Shown here piece after piece: positions 43,155-52,194 of a DNA stretch of 64,000 nt. The position numbers and the translations under genes are program-made. This DNA comes from Paenibacillus sp. SYP-B4298 (lineage in GTDB: Bacteria > Bacillota > Bacilli > Paenibacillales > Paenibacillaceae). Numbering within the stretch: position 1 is the first letter of the stretch; each line of letters opens with the position of its first letter. The stretch spans positions 3,456,001 through 3,520,000 of the forward strand of contig NZ_CP115484.1 in NCBI RefSeq assembly GCF_027627475.1, given 5' to 3'. Below the pieces are notes generated by a model. That model saw only the letters and a program-made list of their open reading frames with translations. It was not told where the DNA came from and made no database searches.

Positions 43155-44285
43155 CTACAAAATAGCGCGGCGCGTCGTAAAATCGGTAGTCTGGTAATAC
43201 ATATCCTTCACCAGCAGATTCGGCCCACAGCAGCCCGCAGCCGGGCAGCGGCAATCAATGCTTCTGGCCAGAGGATGCTCCAGCCAGCGCTCGAAGATGT
43301 CGCTCAGCCGATCATGCTGCATATTGCCAAAGGCTTGCACATCGGAGAAGTCCGTTACGAACACCTCGCCGGTGAACAGATTGACATTGAGACGATTGCG
43401 TCCATCTGGGTCGTTGCGCACGGTCACATTAGGCTCGCTGCGCAGCCGTGCCAGCAGCTTGCGCTCCGCTTCATCCTCGCTGCAAGCGAAGAACGGCAAC
43501 GTTCCGAAGAGCATCCACACGTTCGGGTCGCGATGATCGAGCAGCCGCTCGATGGCCGCCCTCATCTCTGCCTTGGACAGCATCGGCAGCGTGGAGGCAA
43601 ATGCGCTGGGATACATCGGATGCACCTCATGCCGCTGGCAGCCCATCTCCAGAATCAGCTTATGAATCGCCTCAATATGCTGATGTGTACGGTAGTTAAT
43701 CATCGATTCCGCCGAGACGATCATCCCGCCCGCACTCAGACGCTGCGCGTTGTCGATCATCCGCTCGTACAGCTTGGCTGCTGCGGCAAGCGGCGTCCGA
43801 TGCGGCGACTTCGCAAAGCCGATCTCCCAGAAATCATGGACATCCCTATAGTTAAAGGATATGTGCATCACGTCCAAATATGGCAACAAAATTTCATAGC
43901 GGGCATAATCCAATGTCAAGTTCGAGTTCATCTGCGAGCGCAGCCCGCGCTCCTTGGCATAACGAAGGATCGGCACGATATAATCTCTCACCGTCTGAGC
44001 CGCAAAGGAGGGCTCTCCGCCGGTAATCGAGATCGTCTCTAGCGTATCAATCTCTTCCAGACGATGCAGCATCTGCTCCACAGGCAGCTTGCCGGGTTCA
44101 TTATATACGAGCGTATCTCCTACCGCGCAGTGCTCACAGCGCATATTGCACAGATTGGAGACCGTCATCTCTACGCTGGTCAGTTGATGCCGGCCATAGC
44201 GCCGCAAGGAATGGATCGGGTCCCAGGGATCGCTGGAGGGAGATTGTAGAAGCGGGTGTACCGCATTTTGAGGCAAAACTTTCAT
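43155..44285 (-). CDS. yfkAB: Radical SAM protein YfkAB
   Basis: 376 residues. The radical-SAM cluster motif is CNMRCEHC (CxxxCxxC, about 47-54), followed by ISITGGEPSF. The C-terminal CRCPAAGCCG carries the CxCxxxxC signature of the YfkAB family, which probably holds an auxiliary iron-sulfur cluster. The substrate is unknown. A weak AAGGTG ribosome binding site precedes the ATG. ytvI lies 50 bases downstream on the same strand. Confidence 0.88.
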   Translation of the reverse strand: MKVLPQNAVHPLLQSPSSDPWDPIHSLRRYGRHQLTSVEMTVSNLCNMRCEHCAVGDTLVYNEPGKLPVEQMLHRLEEIDTLETISITGGEPSFAAQTVRDYIVPILRYAKERGLRSQMNSNLTLDYARYEILLPYLDVMHISFNYRDVHDFWEIGFAKSPHRTPLAAAAKLYERMIDNAQRLSAGGMIVSAESMINYRTHQHIEAIHKLILEMGCQRHEVHPMYPSAFASTLPMLSKAEMRAAIERLLDHRDPNVWMLFGTLPFFACSEDEAERKLLARLRSEPNVTVRNDPDGRNRLNVNLFTGEVFVTDFSDVQAFGNMQHDRLSDIFERWLEHPLARSIDCRCPAAGCCGPNLLVKDMYYQTTDFTTRRAIL

Positions 44286-44522
44286 TTATATCAACACCTT
44301 TTGATTGGTAAGCATACTTTATCATTGTAATGAACAATACTGCGGGTTGCAATAGATGGAGTGAACGTGTTCCCCGCTTGCCCTGTGCAGCCCTGTACAG
44401 CACTCTGCGGGTACACACAAAAAACGGCTCCGCTCCCCCATTGGTACTCTGGATGGAAAACGGCTGGCCGCTTATAGCTACTCATTATATTTGCTGCTTA
44501 CTGAATCCCCAGCTTTCACACC

Positions 44523-45635
44523 TTACATTCCCCTAGACGACATCTCCATTCCATCCATCACATGGGTAATCATAATGCTGAGCTGCTTGGAGAGATCGAC
44601 CTCATAGGGTATGGACATGATTTCCCCCGCTTCATTGTACAATATTCGGATGATCGGCCGCTGCGGATACGCCGAGTTCATATCGACGACCACACCCGTT
44701 TCCCCTGTATTCAGCTTGACCGTCAACCCGATCGGATAGATGACGATCTTGTCGCGGAATAGCTGCACCATCCGCTGCTCATATTGTGCCCCTGTCCCAA
44801 CATATAGCGCCTCGATCGCCTGATGCGGCAGCATCGGCTTGCTGTAGATACGCGAGGCTGTCATGGCATCATAGGAATCAACGATACCGATCCATTTCGC
44901 ATAATCATGAATCTCATTGCCAGTTATGCCGCGCGGATAGCCGCTGCCGTCCAACCGTTCATGGTGCTGAAAGGCACAATGCGCCACAATAAGCGGGATA
45001 TTCGCTTCGTCCTTCAACAGATAATACCCATACTCGGTATGGCGTTTCATCTGCTCATATTCCTCATCTGTCAGCTTGTCTGGCTTGAATAGAATCGAGC
45101 TGGGAACCTGCGTCTTCCCGACGTCATGAAGGAGCGCTCCCATGCCCAGTGTCATCAATTCTTCATGATTGTAGCCGTACTCCATGCCTAGCAGAGTCGT
45201 ATAGATACATACATTCAAGGAATGCTGGAACAGATAGGAGTCCACGACCCCGATGTTCACCAGCATGGTCATAGCATCCTTGTGACCGCCGAGCTCATCC
45301 AGCAGCATAGCCATCACCTTTTTGAAATGCTTGGCAATATACGGGTAAGTAGCCCCGCCACGCTGCTTCGGTGAATTCATCATCTCCTTGAAGCTGTGCC
45401 GGATCGTCTCCAGCGCCCGAAGTCTGGTCTCCTCGCTCACCATCTCCGGGATGACAATATCCGAGGTCATCGAATCTTCGATATACACAAAATTAATGCC
45501 GCACTCTCGCAAACGCATGATCAGTCTCTCTGTTAATTCGACGTGCTCCCCCAGCAGAACGAGTCCTTCCTCGGAGAAGATCCGCTTCCCCAGCTTCATT
45601 CCTGGCTTGCACGATGATATGGGCACCAAACGCAT
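44523..45635 (-). CDS. HD-GYP cyclic-di-GMP phosphodiesterase-like protein
   Basis: 370 residues. The N-terminal 100 residues are a small domain common before HD-GYP modules. The HD motif ALLHDVGKTQVP (about 168-179) and the HHERLDGSGYPRG GYP motif (about 224-236) are intact, so the enzyme should bind metals and degrade cyclic-di-GMP. The C-terminal 60 residues form a strand-rich PilZ-like or other accessory segment. AGGGGTG lies eight bases before the ATG. Apparently monocistronic. Confidence 0.87.
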   Translation of the reverse strand: MRLVPISSCKPGMKLGKRIFSEEGLVLLGEHVELTERLIMRLRECGINFVYIEDSMTSDIVIPEMVSEETRLRALETIRHSFKEMMNSPKQRGGATYPYIAKHFKKVMAMLLDELGGHKDAMTMLVNIGVVDSYLFQHSLNVCIYTTLLGMEYGYNHEELMTLGMGALLHDVGKTQVPSSILFKPDKLTDEEYEQMKRHTEYGYYLLKDEANIPLIVAHCAFQHHERLDGSGYPRGITGNEIHDYAKWIGIVDSYDAMTASRIYSKPMLPHQAIEALYVGTGAQYEQRMVQLFRDKIVIYPIGLTVKLNTGETGVVVDMNSAYPQRPIIRILYNEAGEIMSIPYEVDLSKQLSIMITHVMDGMEMSSRGM

Positions 45636-45806
45636 GCTATCGACACCCCTGCCCGTCCACTATTTCATTCTATCTGAGAGCGTGTATACACACCCTCAGA
45701 CGCCTTATTACCTGTTGTATTGATAATGTAAGGTATTTTCATGAAAAGAGCAACAGAAATTACGAGAAAATTCGACATTTTCAAGCAAAAATAATCCAGC
45801 TCCCGC

Positions 45807-47255
45807 TTAACTGACCGAGGGGCGCCATCTACGGTTCAGGCACTGCTCCCTTTCATGAGCCACCTGTAGCTGGGAGGCCAGTACATCCCGAATGAATTCG
45901 GGCAGAATGAATTCCAGCTCTTGTCCATTCTTTAATGACATATAGCCAACGCCAAAGGTAAACATATCAATCGTCCCTACCGTATATAAGCGCTCCTGCT
46001 GCAACGGCTCTCCGTGGATGCGCGCGCTAACTATACGATGGTACGGGGGCCGACTGACATCATAGCTCAGCTCCATCCCATCCACAGCAAGCGCCCCGAG
46101 CACCTCTCCGCGAAAGCCAAAGCCCTTGATCGGCTTCGAACGGTATTCACCCAGCATCGACTCCTCCAGCGCCTGAAGCAGATCAGCTCCCGAAAGCTTC
46201 ATTTTGCATGGATTAATAGGCGATGGACAGAGCGCATGAAGCTGCCCTGCGGTGACCTTGCCAACCGCCAGCCCCCCTAGCAGTTGGCCTGTATTGACCA
46301 GACCCAGCTCAGCTCCGGTCAGCTTCTTCAGCCCTGCTGCGAGCAGATTCGACAACGGCGCATCCTGCTCGTGAGGATTGGATAACGGCTCGCTAAGCTC
46401 AGCTACCTGTCGAGCCAGACGGCCGCTGCTCTCTTTCAGATAGTGTGCGATAATCTCGATGCAGCTCTCCTGTGGCGCTTCGGCTGCCATCTCGATGCAG
46501 CCTCCGCGAATGATGGGCTTGCGCGAGTCTGGCGCCAGTTCAATCTCTACCCGCCCCATATACTCTCCAAATTTCCCGGCCGCACAGATGGTCGTGCTCC
46601 CCCTCACAATCGGCTCCAGCAGCAGATGGTGGGTGTGCGCGCCAAGAATGAGATCGATCCCATCTATATCTTCCGCCATTCGCTCATCTGCAGATAAGCC
46701 GAGATGCGAGAGCACGATCAGCACATCAACCTCTCCTCGAAGCTGCTCCACCTGCCGCCGCACCTCCTCGTAAGGATGGGTAGCCTCCCAGCCAAGCAGA
46801 CGGTAAAACTCGGCAAATGCCGCAGTAACCGCCGTGATTCCTATGCGAATCCCATTCCTGGTCAGCTTAGTGTGAGGGTGCAACCACTCTGGGCGCAATC
46901 CGCTATCTTGCTCATATAGATTGGCACAGAGCACTTCAAATCCGGCATAGCTCGCATAAGCAGACTCCAGCTCCGCCTTGGTATATGTCAAACCTTCGTT
47001 ATTGCCAAGCGTCACCGCATCATAACCGGCTGCATTCAACAGCTCAATATTAACCCGTCCGTCACTGCCCTCTGTCTCCACACGCATTCGGTCCATATGA
47101 TCACCGCAATCGACAACCAGCAGCTCCTCAGCTCCGCAGGCTGCACGTTCCGCAGAGATAAAGGAAGCCATCCGGGCAGCTTGCTCCAGACGGCTGTGAA
47201 GATCATTACTGTGAAGCAGCACGACACGCGGCATCTTCTCTATGTTGGCGTTCAT
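45807..47255 (-). CDS. yunD: YunD-like 5'-nucleotidase / metallophosphoesterase
   Basis: 482 residues. N-terminal calcineurin-like phosphoesterase domain with LLHSNDLHSRLE (residues about 13-24), DCGDHMDRMR, LGNNEGLTY, LSHLGLS and GAHTHHLL, all metal-ligand motifs. The C-terminal 5'-nucleotidase domain (about 290-480) contains NTGQLLGGLAVGKVT. No signal peptide is visible, so it is cytoplasmic, unlike the exported nucleotidases. Start: ATG at 47255, eight bases after AAGGGGAGC; a GTG at 47261 is too close to the site. YunC, its neighbour in Bacillus, lies 16 kb away here. Confidence 0.82.
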   Translation of the reverse strand: MNANIEKMPRVVLLHSNDLHSRLEQAARMASFISAERAACGAEELLVVDCGDHMDRMRVETEGSDGRVNIELLNAAGYDAVTLGNNEGLTYTKAELESAYASYAGFEVLCANLYEQDSGLRPEWLHPHTKLTRNGIRIGITAVTAAFAEFYRLLGWEATHPYEEVRRQVEQLRGEVDVLIVLSHLGLSADERMAEDIDGIDLILGAHTHHLLLEPIVRGSTTICAAGKFGEYMGRVEIELAPDSRKPIIRGGCIEMAAEAPQESCIEIIAHYLKESSGRLARQVAELSEPLSNPHEQDAPLSNLLAAGLKKLTGAELGLVNTGQLLGGLAVGKVTAGQLHALCPSPINPCKMKLSGADLLQALEESMLGEYRSKPIKGFGFRGEVLGALAVDGMELSYDVSRPPYHRIVSARIHGEPLQQERLYTVGTIDMFTFGVGYMSLKNGQELEFILPEFIRDVLASQLQVAHEREQCLNRRWRPSVS

Positions 47256-47497
47256 GCGCACGCTCCCCTTTTCCCCATTGGTCTATAGTGGATTAGCGCT
47301 GCAAGCAGCGTACCTGTATAGCATACCATTTTTAGCGGTATTCGGGTACGGTTGTCTGCGGAGTGCGACAAAGATCAGCAGGAGCCAGATGATCAGACCT
47401 TCCCCCGCCGCTGCTGCCGCTGGAACAATGCCTGACCGCAGGTTAGGCCTGGTCTGATCGAACCGACCAGCTCTGCAAGCGAGGGAAGAGCTTGTAC

Positions 47498-48715
47498 CTA
47501 GTCGAGGACGCGCTTGGCGTAGAGAAAGGTGTCCTTCCAGTAGTCTTTATTAATATCCGTCACCTGCACACCGTCCTCCGGCAGTGGACTGGAATGGATC
47601 ATCTGTTGGTTCCCCATGTAGATGCCGACATGCCCCACTTGCTTATTGCTTTTGAACCGTCCCGGAACATAGAAAAACATCAGATCGCCGACACGCAGCG
47701 ATGAGCGCTCCACATAACTGCCCTTAGTTGCCTGCGCACGGGCTGTTCGCGGCATGGATAGATCGAATTTGTCATAAATATATTGGACGAACGAGGAGCA
47801 ATCAAAGCGCTTCGTCTCCGAATACGGCCCCGTCCCGAACAGGTACGGAACCCCCATATATTTCTCGGCAGAATCGATCACCTTCGTCCCGCTCGCATTC
47901 AGCGCAGTCATAGCAGCAGGCAGCGCGCGGCTATCCCCAGCAACGGAGAGGCTGTTGTCCCCTTGCAAGCCTGCAGACTCATGGGCATCGCCTGGGGTTC
48001 TCTGGACGCTGCCAATATCCTGGGCATTAGAGACATTAGAGCGATTCTCTTGAGGAATCTGTTCGGTTGAATTCATTGAAACTGCAGGAGAAGCTGAGGG
48101 GTTCGGGTTAGCCGGACTTGTCGGGTTTGTCGGGTTTGTTGGAGTTGCCTTGGAGCTTGTCCCCCCACCTTGCTCTTGTGCCGGTCGAACAGCCGGGTCC
48201 AGCGGGTCATCCTTGAAGTCTGCCGCCTGGCTCGCCCCTGGGTCGATATAGCCTGGAACGGGAAAGATCGTAATCTCTGTCTCGCCTACCTGGAAGACCG
48301 CTTCATCCTTGAACAGTCGTTCGATGGTAGCTGTCGTCACGAGCATCGCGTCCTGCTGCTTGCGTGCTGGCGCATCGAGAACGATGCTCTTGCCCTCTAC
48401 TGAAGCTGTCTTGGATTCAGCCTGGATCGACCAGACCACGTCATGATCACCGATCAGTAGCTTGTTGCCATTGTCTGTCCAACGCGTCTGAAACCCGATC
48501 TGCCCAGCCATCCTGCCAATATCGGCATAGGACGCTCCATCAAGCTTGACGATCGGCACCGGCGATTGCCCTTCATCAAGCTTGGCAATATGCTGCTCTC
48601 CGCTGAACTTCTCTACCCGGCTTGGCTTCGGCCCTCGCTCCTGCGTCTGCGTTCCGCAGCCCGCAACCTGCCATGCCACCATGATACAAATGATGATGCT
48701 CACTATACGTCTCAT
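47498..48715 (-). CDS. NlpC/P60-family lipoprotein peptidase
   Basis: 405 residues. Lipobox VAGC near 18. A stalk-like domain (about 45-165, ending near TEITIFPVPGYIDPG) and a long Asn/Pro/Ser linker (about 185-230) precede the C40 peptidase domain (about 275-405). The catalytic Cys is in RFDCSSFVQYIYD and the His in VGHVGIYMGNQQ. It should cut peptide stems in peptidoglycan at the outer face of the membrane. Start: ATG at 48715 after AAAGGGGAGC. Confidence 0.88.
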   Translation of the reverse strand: MRRIVSIIICIMVAWQVAGCGTQTQERGPKPSRVEKFSGEQHIAKLDEGQSPVPIVKLDGASYADIGRMAGQIGFQTRWTDNGNKLLIGDHDVVWSIQAESKTASVEGKSIVLDAPARKQQDAMLVTTATIERLFKDEAVFQVGETEITIFPVPGYIDPGASQAADFKDDPLDPAVRPAQEQGGGTSSKATPTNPTNPTSPANPNPSASPAVSMNSTEQIPQENRSNVSNAQDIGSVQRTPGDAHESAGLQGDNSLSVAGDSRALPAAMTALNASGTKVIDSAEKYMGVPYLFGTGPYSETKRFDCSSFVQYIYDKFDLSMPRTARAQATKGSYVERSSLRVGDLMFFYVPGRFKSNKQVGHVGIYMGNQQMIHSSPLPEDGVQVTDINKDYWKDTFLYAKRVLD

Positions 48716-48817
48716 CCTGTGCTCCCCTTTGTACAATATGGTAATCTCACCAGTATAGGATGTACAAAGGCGAAGGGTTTATACGATGAAAATAAGCCGC
48801 TCACAAGGAGCGACTCT

Positions 48818-48894
48818 ATGGAACAATCTATGAAGTACTGCTGCTCGGCATGTTCATGCCCGCGCTGCTTACTTACCTGAATAAACGAAAATAA
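48818..48894 (+). pseudogene. Degenerate holin-like toxin (type I toxin family) with frameshift
   Basis: AGGAG lies seven bases before the ATG at 48818. In that frame only 20 codons follow, a Cys-rich chance peptide. Shifting frame after the third codon gives YEVLLLGMFMPALLTYLNKR plus Lys and a stop at 48892-48894, the helix-plus-basic-tail pattern of the short holin-like toxins (Hol_Tox/TxpA-type) of Bacilli. A hairpin follows directly. I read it as a remnant with a one-base frameshift. Confidence 0.4.
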
Positions 48895-48931
48895 CCCGCC
48901 TAAGTTTCGAGACTGGCAGCGAGTTATTTTC
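48887..48931 (+). terminator. Terminator after the holin-like toxin remnant
   Basis: GAAAATAAC pairs with GTTATTTTC, followed by CTAGTCTTGTTT. It overlaps the end of the toxin frame. A second hairpin, GGGGCGA/TCGCCCC, lies about 45 bases further on. Confidence 0.55.
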
Positions 48932-48974
48932 TAGTCTTGTTTGGACTGGAGGTTTCCCATCCAATAATGTTGTG

Positions 48975-49580
48975 CAGGGGGCGATTCGCGGTCGCCCCTT
49001 ACTTCTATTGTAAGCATACCCTATTCAGGGTATACCTTCAATCGCTCTCTTCCCCTCAAAACCCCTGTAGAACAACGGTTACCCGATTGATCCTTATGCA
49101 GACATTTGATGAGTCATACCACTGAGAAAAGGCTTTCTTCCATTCCTATACGCTGCGCAGCAGTGGAGAAGCCGTGAACATGGAATCGATCCCCAATAGG
49201 ATGGCACTTGGGAAGCACTCACTGATCCAGGTGTGATACGCCTGAGCCAAGCATGACAACCGTTTTGGGGTCAACGCCAGAAACTCGGGATGCTGGCAAG
49301 CATAGACACGCAGGTCTTCAAGCTTAAGGTCAGTCAGCAGATTAGCATCGTTTCGCCCCGAGATTGTGGATACCGATAGTGTAGGTGCGTCCTTTTTTAA
49401 AAAAACGCCAAGCCGTATACGAGGCTGCAAAAGCCAGACACCCCAGTCGCTGGTCTGGCGAAGTACGTGACTGGAGCTTGAAAGATGAGGTCTGGCTCAA
49501 TCCTGAACGAGCGACGCTTATTCATGCTCCACCCAAAACGCTATCTTGACAGCATCCTATTTTTTGTAAATTATCGACAA
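48975..49580. other. Stretch without an assignable gene
   Basis: About 600 bases. It holds a GGGGCGA/TCGCCCC hairpin near 48977-48997, an open minus-strand frame (49146-49430) with no start site or recognisable family, and a TTTTTTAAAAAA tract at 49393-49404. A second minus-strand terminator-like hairpin is at 49433-49459. CTATCTTGACA occurs as a direct repeat at 49541-49551 and 49581-49591. Probably decayed mobile-element DNA. Confidence 0.3.
49433..49459 (-). terminator. Minus-strand terminator of the phage-like module
   Basis: GCCAGAC and GTCTGGC pair; on the minus strand the stem ends in GGCTTTTG. It lies about 120 bases past the last phage-like reading frame. Confidence 0.5.
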
Positions 49581-50216
49581 CTATCTTGACAAACATCGGT
49601 ACACCTCTTCGGAGATTGTAAACAGCGTGAGAAGCATCTGAGCCCTGTGTCTCCACACCTCATCGAACAGAGGCAGCAGCTCCGCATTCAGTTCGGAACA
49701 CGTCTGATCCGCGCCGCGGCGGATACCCCGGAGCAGCGGCTCCAACTGCTCTGCCGCCCCCGATTCCACTTTCTTCACGTGCAGCTCCGCGATTTCAATT
49801 TCCTTCTCCACAACCGCAAGGCGTCGGGTGGCTACATTCAATTCCTCAATTCCATGCTCCACATCCCCGCTGACTTCTTCGTCAAGCATCAGTTGATATA
49901 GCTGCTGCTGCCGCTCATACTCGTTTCGCTTGTCCTGTAGATCCGCCTTGATTATATTCAGGCGATCGCGCGTCTGTCGTGCCTTCTTCTAAAATTCCTC
50001 CAGCTCTTTGAACATACTGTCCCTCCTATTCTGTTTTTTGATCGAAATAGCCTGTCCTTCCGCTGCTTTTTGCTGCTCTGTCCCTACGTTTTCAGCGAAT
50101 GCCGTCACATTGTTCAGCACTTGCTCCCAGCGTTGCTTCTCCTCAGCTTCCGCAGCCTTCCTCGCCTTGAATTCTTCCAGCACTAGCTGCTCGTCACTCA
50201 TTGACATCTGGTTCAC
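49581..50216 (-). pseudogene. Phage-type coiled-coil protein interrupted by one in-frame TAG
   Basis: From the ATG at 50216 the frame encodes 75 residues (start MNQMSMSDEQLVLEEFKARK) and meets a TAG at 49989-49991. The same frame is open beyond it for 135 codons (KKARQTRDRLNIIKADLQDK and on) and ends at 49581. Both halves are helical and charged and make one coherent coiled-coil protein of about 210 residues if the TAG is read as an amino acid. A CAG-to-TAG change (Gln) is the simplest explanation. The gene overlaps the preceding phage-type gene by four bases. Reads as a decayed prophage gene; function unknown. Confidence 0.6.
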
Positions 50217-50680
50217 CCCCCTTCAGTAGAATAGGCTGCCTGGCCGACTAGCCGTTCTTCAGTGTCCTGATAGAAGAAGCCCATGAGCTTCAGTGAATCT
50301 GCGATATTCTTAGTTCCCGCAGCTAGCTTCCTACGTGCAGTACTTCCTCTCATAACATGCCTGATAAAATACAAGACTTCCTTATACCACTTCCCCTCCA
50401 AGTATCTCAACTGAACCACCTTGCGTGTATATTCGTCCTCGATCAGTTCCACCGCTCGCTGGATCTGGCTCGTATAGAAACGGTACTACTCATACACCCA
50501 GCGCTGCTTCTCCAGCAAAATAACTGCGTTGGCCGTCTTGTCCGGATCAATGCGCCGCGCCACTTCGCCGTCAATCGCAGCAGAAATTTTTTTGCGCTCG
50601 ACCTCCTCCGTCGCCTTGGGAAACAATCCTGTGTGCCTGGTCATACCCATCCCGTAACCTTTCCATTTTCTTTGTGCCAC
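50213..50680 (-). pseudogene. Phage-type sigma/ArpU-like regulator interrupted by one in-frame TAG
   Basis: From the GTG at 50680 (MAQRKWKGYGMGMTRHTG) the frame runs 64 codons to a TAG at 50486-50488, then stays open for 90 codons to 50213. The downstream part, IQRAVELIEDEYTRKVVQLR, looks like sigma-70 region 4 or the ArpU/RinA late regulators of Gram-positive phages. Reading the TAG as Gln restores a protein of about 155 residues. It is the second TAG-interrupted frame in tandem, next to the coiled-coil gene. Confidence 0.55.
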
Positions 50681-51344
50681 CGATCTGGCCGCGCCCTACA
50701 TGCGCCCTCACCTCCAGTGTTGAGTTTTTTTTACACAGCAAAAAGCCCCTTCTGAGAAGGAGCTGATTGATTAGGCCTATTCGATTATCTCGATTGCCCT
50801 CAAAATTCATCCTCAAAAATCTATACAATGATTTCTTCCCTACTTCTACCACACCTTGCCCAATTACAGACACATCCACACTAGAGGCATTCGATTTATC
50901 AGGCTGGTCATTAAACAACTGTCTTAATTTGGTGATAATTGATTCTGTATCTCCTTGGGTATCCAATTCATTTTTTGCTTGACCTAATAAATTTTCAAAT
51001 TTTTCACTTTCTTGTTCTAATACACTCAATCTTTTGAATTCTTCAGTTGTTTCAATCTTTAGATTAGCTTTTTCTATATTCAATCTGGAAATATGCTCAG
51101 CAACGGTATTAAATCTTTCCATAAGACTGAGACTATTGCGGCTACTGTCCGATGACTGCACAAAAGAAAAAACAATTGCAATTATAGCTAGAGAAATTGA
51201 AAGCACAGTTGCTGTTAAAGAGAGTTTTGCATTTACAGAGTTAGGATCCTCTACTAAAAACGCGAGAGTGAAGCACCCAATAATTATTACCATAATTAGC
51301 CAATATACTATATCTTTCTTTGTTGGAAATTCTTCTTTTTCCAC
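50571..51344 (-). CDS. Membrane protein with coiled coil; 3' end fused into the phage gene
   Basis: 257 residues as read from the GTG at 51344 (GGGGGTG upstream). Two membrane helices (about 12-32 and 40-64) precede a coiled coil (about 70-135) and a polar domain. The last 60 residues, from about residue 200, run in another frame through a terminator hairpin (50745-50763) and into the start of the phage-type regulator, with a GC jump at about 50740. The original gene probably ended before 50765, and the present C-terminus is junk created by a frameshift or deletion. The AT-rich part resembles small phage-defence or superinfection membrane proteins only in layout. Confidence 0.5.
   Translation of the reverse strand: MEKEEFPTKKDIVYWLIMVIIIGCFTLAFLVEDPNSVNAKLSLTATVLSISLAIIAIVFSFVQSSDSSRNSLSLMERFNTVAEHISRLNIEKANLKIETTEEFKRLSVLEQESEKFENLLGQAKNELDTQGDTESIITKLRQLFNDQPDKSNASSVDVSVIGQGVVEVGKKSLYRFLRMNFEGNRDNRIGLINQLLLRRGFLLCKKNSTLEVRAHVGRGQIGGTKKMERLRDGYDQAHRIVSQGDGGGRAQKNFCCD
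50745..50763 (-). terminator. Terminator inside the 3' end of the membrane-protein frame
   Basis: GCTCCTTC and GAAGGGGC pair around TCA, followed on the minus strand by a run of five T. Its place inside an open frame suggests that the frame beyond it is not the original gene. Confidence 0.65.
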
Positions 51345-51417
51345 CTACAAACACCCCCAACCACAATCATACACCGTCTACCAAAATACGACAATATATG
51401 TATGATGTGAGGGAGTC

Positions 51418-51442
51418 GTCGGAAAGCATCTCCGACTTTTTT
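51418..51442 (+). terminator. Plus-strand terminator with no obvious gene
   Basis: GTCGGA and TCCGAC with a 7-base loop, followed by six T. No plus-strand gene ends here. A small AGCACC/GGTGCT hairpin lies about 20 bases further and could serve the minus strand. Confidence 0.6.
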
Positions 51443-51483
51443 GAGGAAGTAAGAGAAAGCACCCGAAGGTGCTATTCCAATAA

Positions 51484-51790
51484 TCACTTTAACTTCTCTT
51501 TATCTGCTCTACTGATATTTCCTTCTCTCAACCACGTCTCTATCAATGTTAACATGCCCGTGGTGGTCAATCCAATTTTTGACCCCTCACCGATTTTAGC
51601 TCCAAGATCAACCTTGCCATTAATTGCGACAAGACACCATGGTTACTCTGCAGTATTATAATTACTCAAATCATCCCTTGTAAAATATGAAATATAGACC
51701 CCTCCCTTGTACTAACCATACATCATCTTCCAGTATCGGATAGTATATGACAGAGGTAAGGGGATATTGCAAGAGCATCAGCAACGCCAC
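51484..51790 (-). pseudogene. Small gene with a frameshift and a TAA
   Basis: From the GTG at 51790 (GGAGGAG upstream) the frame reads 38 codons (VWLVQGRGLYFIFYK is part) to a TGA. Moving one base restores RDDLSNYNTAE, then a TAA, then PWCLVAINGKVDLGAKIGEG and on to a stop at 51484-51486. The three pieces join into one protein of about 105 residues, so this is a doubly broken gene, cotranscribed with the 74-codon gene before it. Confidence 0.55.
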
Positions 51791-52015
51791 TTACTCCTCC
51801 GGGAACACTCCATCGAAATACAGCCGCCGCTCCCAAGGATTAGCTGTCGGGATCATGGCCTGCATGCGCTGTAGCTTCTCGTTGTCGGCCAGGAATTCTG
51901 TGAACACCGGCACCGCTGGTGAATGTAGGCCCTTCGGATAGAAGATTCTGGGCAGATCCGCCTCTGAAATTGCTGCCTGTGCAGCTTCTTTCATCATTTC
52001 GCCTCTGATCGTCAT
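51791..52015 (-). CDS. Hypothetical phage-like protein
   Basis: 74 residues, helical start (MTIRGEMMKEAAQAAISEAD) and a conserved-looking end ANPWERRLYFDGVFPEE. GGAGGGGGC lies directly before the ATG. GC-rich like the other phage-type frames. It may be a full small phage protein or the 3' half of a longer one. It leads into the broken 51484-51790 gene. Confidence 0.45.
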   Translation of the reverse strand: MTIRGEMMKEAAQAAISEADLPRIFYPKGLHSPAVPVFTEFLADNEKLQRMQAMIPTANPWERRLYFDGVFPEE

Positions 52016-52194
52016 GCCCCCTCCATCAGTTCCTAGTGTTGGTTTGCAATAGAAAAAGCACTCGAAGGTCTTTTGACTTAAATCCGAAATTACTAATTAG
52101 ATATCATTTTTGGTAAAAAGAAGGACTTTTCTTGATTGGATAGAATATTTTAAGTGCATCAAAAATAAAGCAATTAAGGGAGAGAATTTGTGTA

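Noticed and set aside
48818-48880. 20-residue Cys-rich peptide (five Cys) with good ribosome binding site
   Set aside because: The neighbouring frame gives a far better match to a holin-like toxin, so the Cys-rich reading is probably an artefact of the frameshift.
49146-49430. 94-codon minus-strand frame
   Set aside because: No ribosome binding site, no family, and it lies in decayed DNA; kept only as an unassigned stretch.
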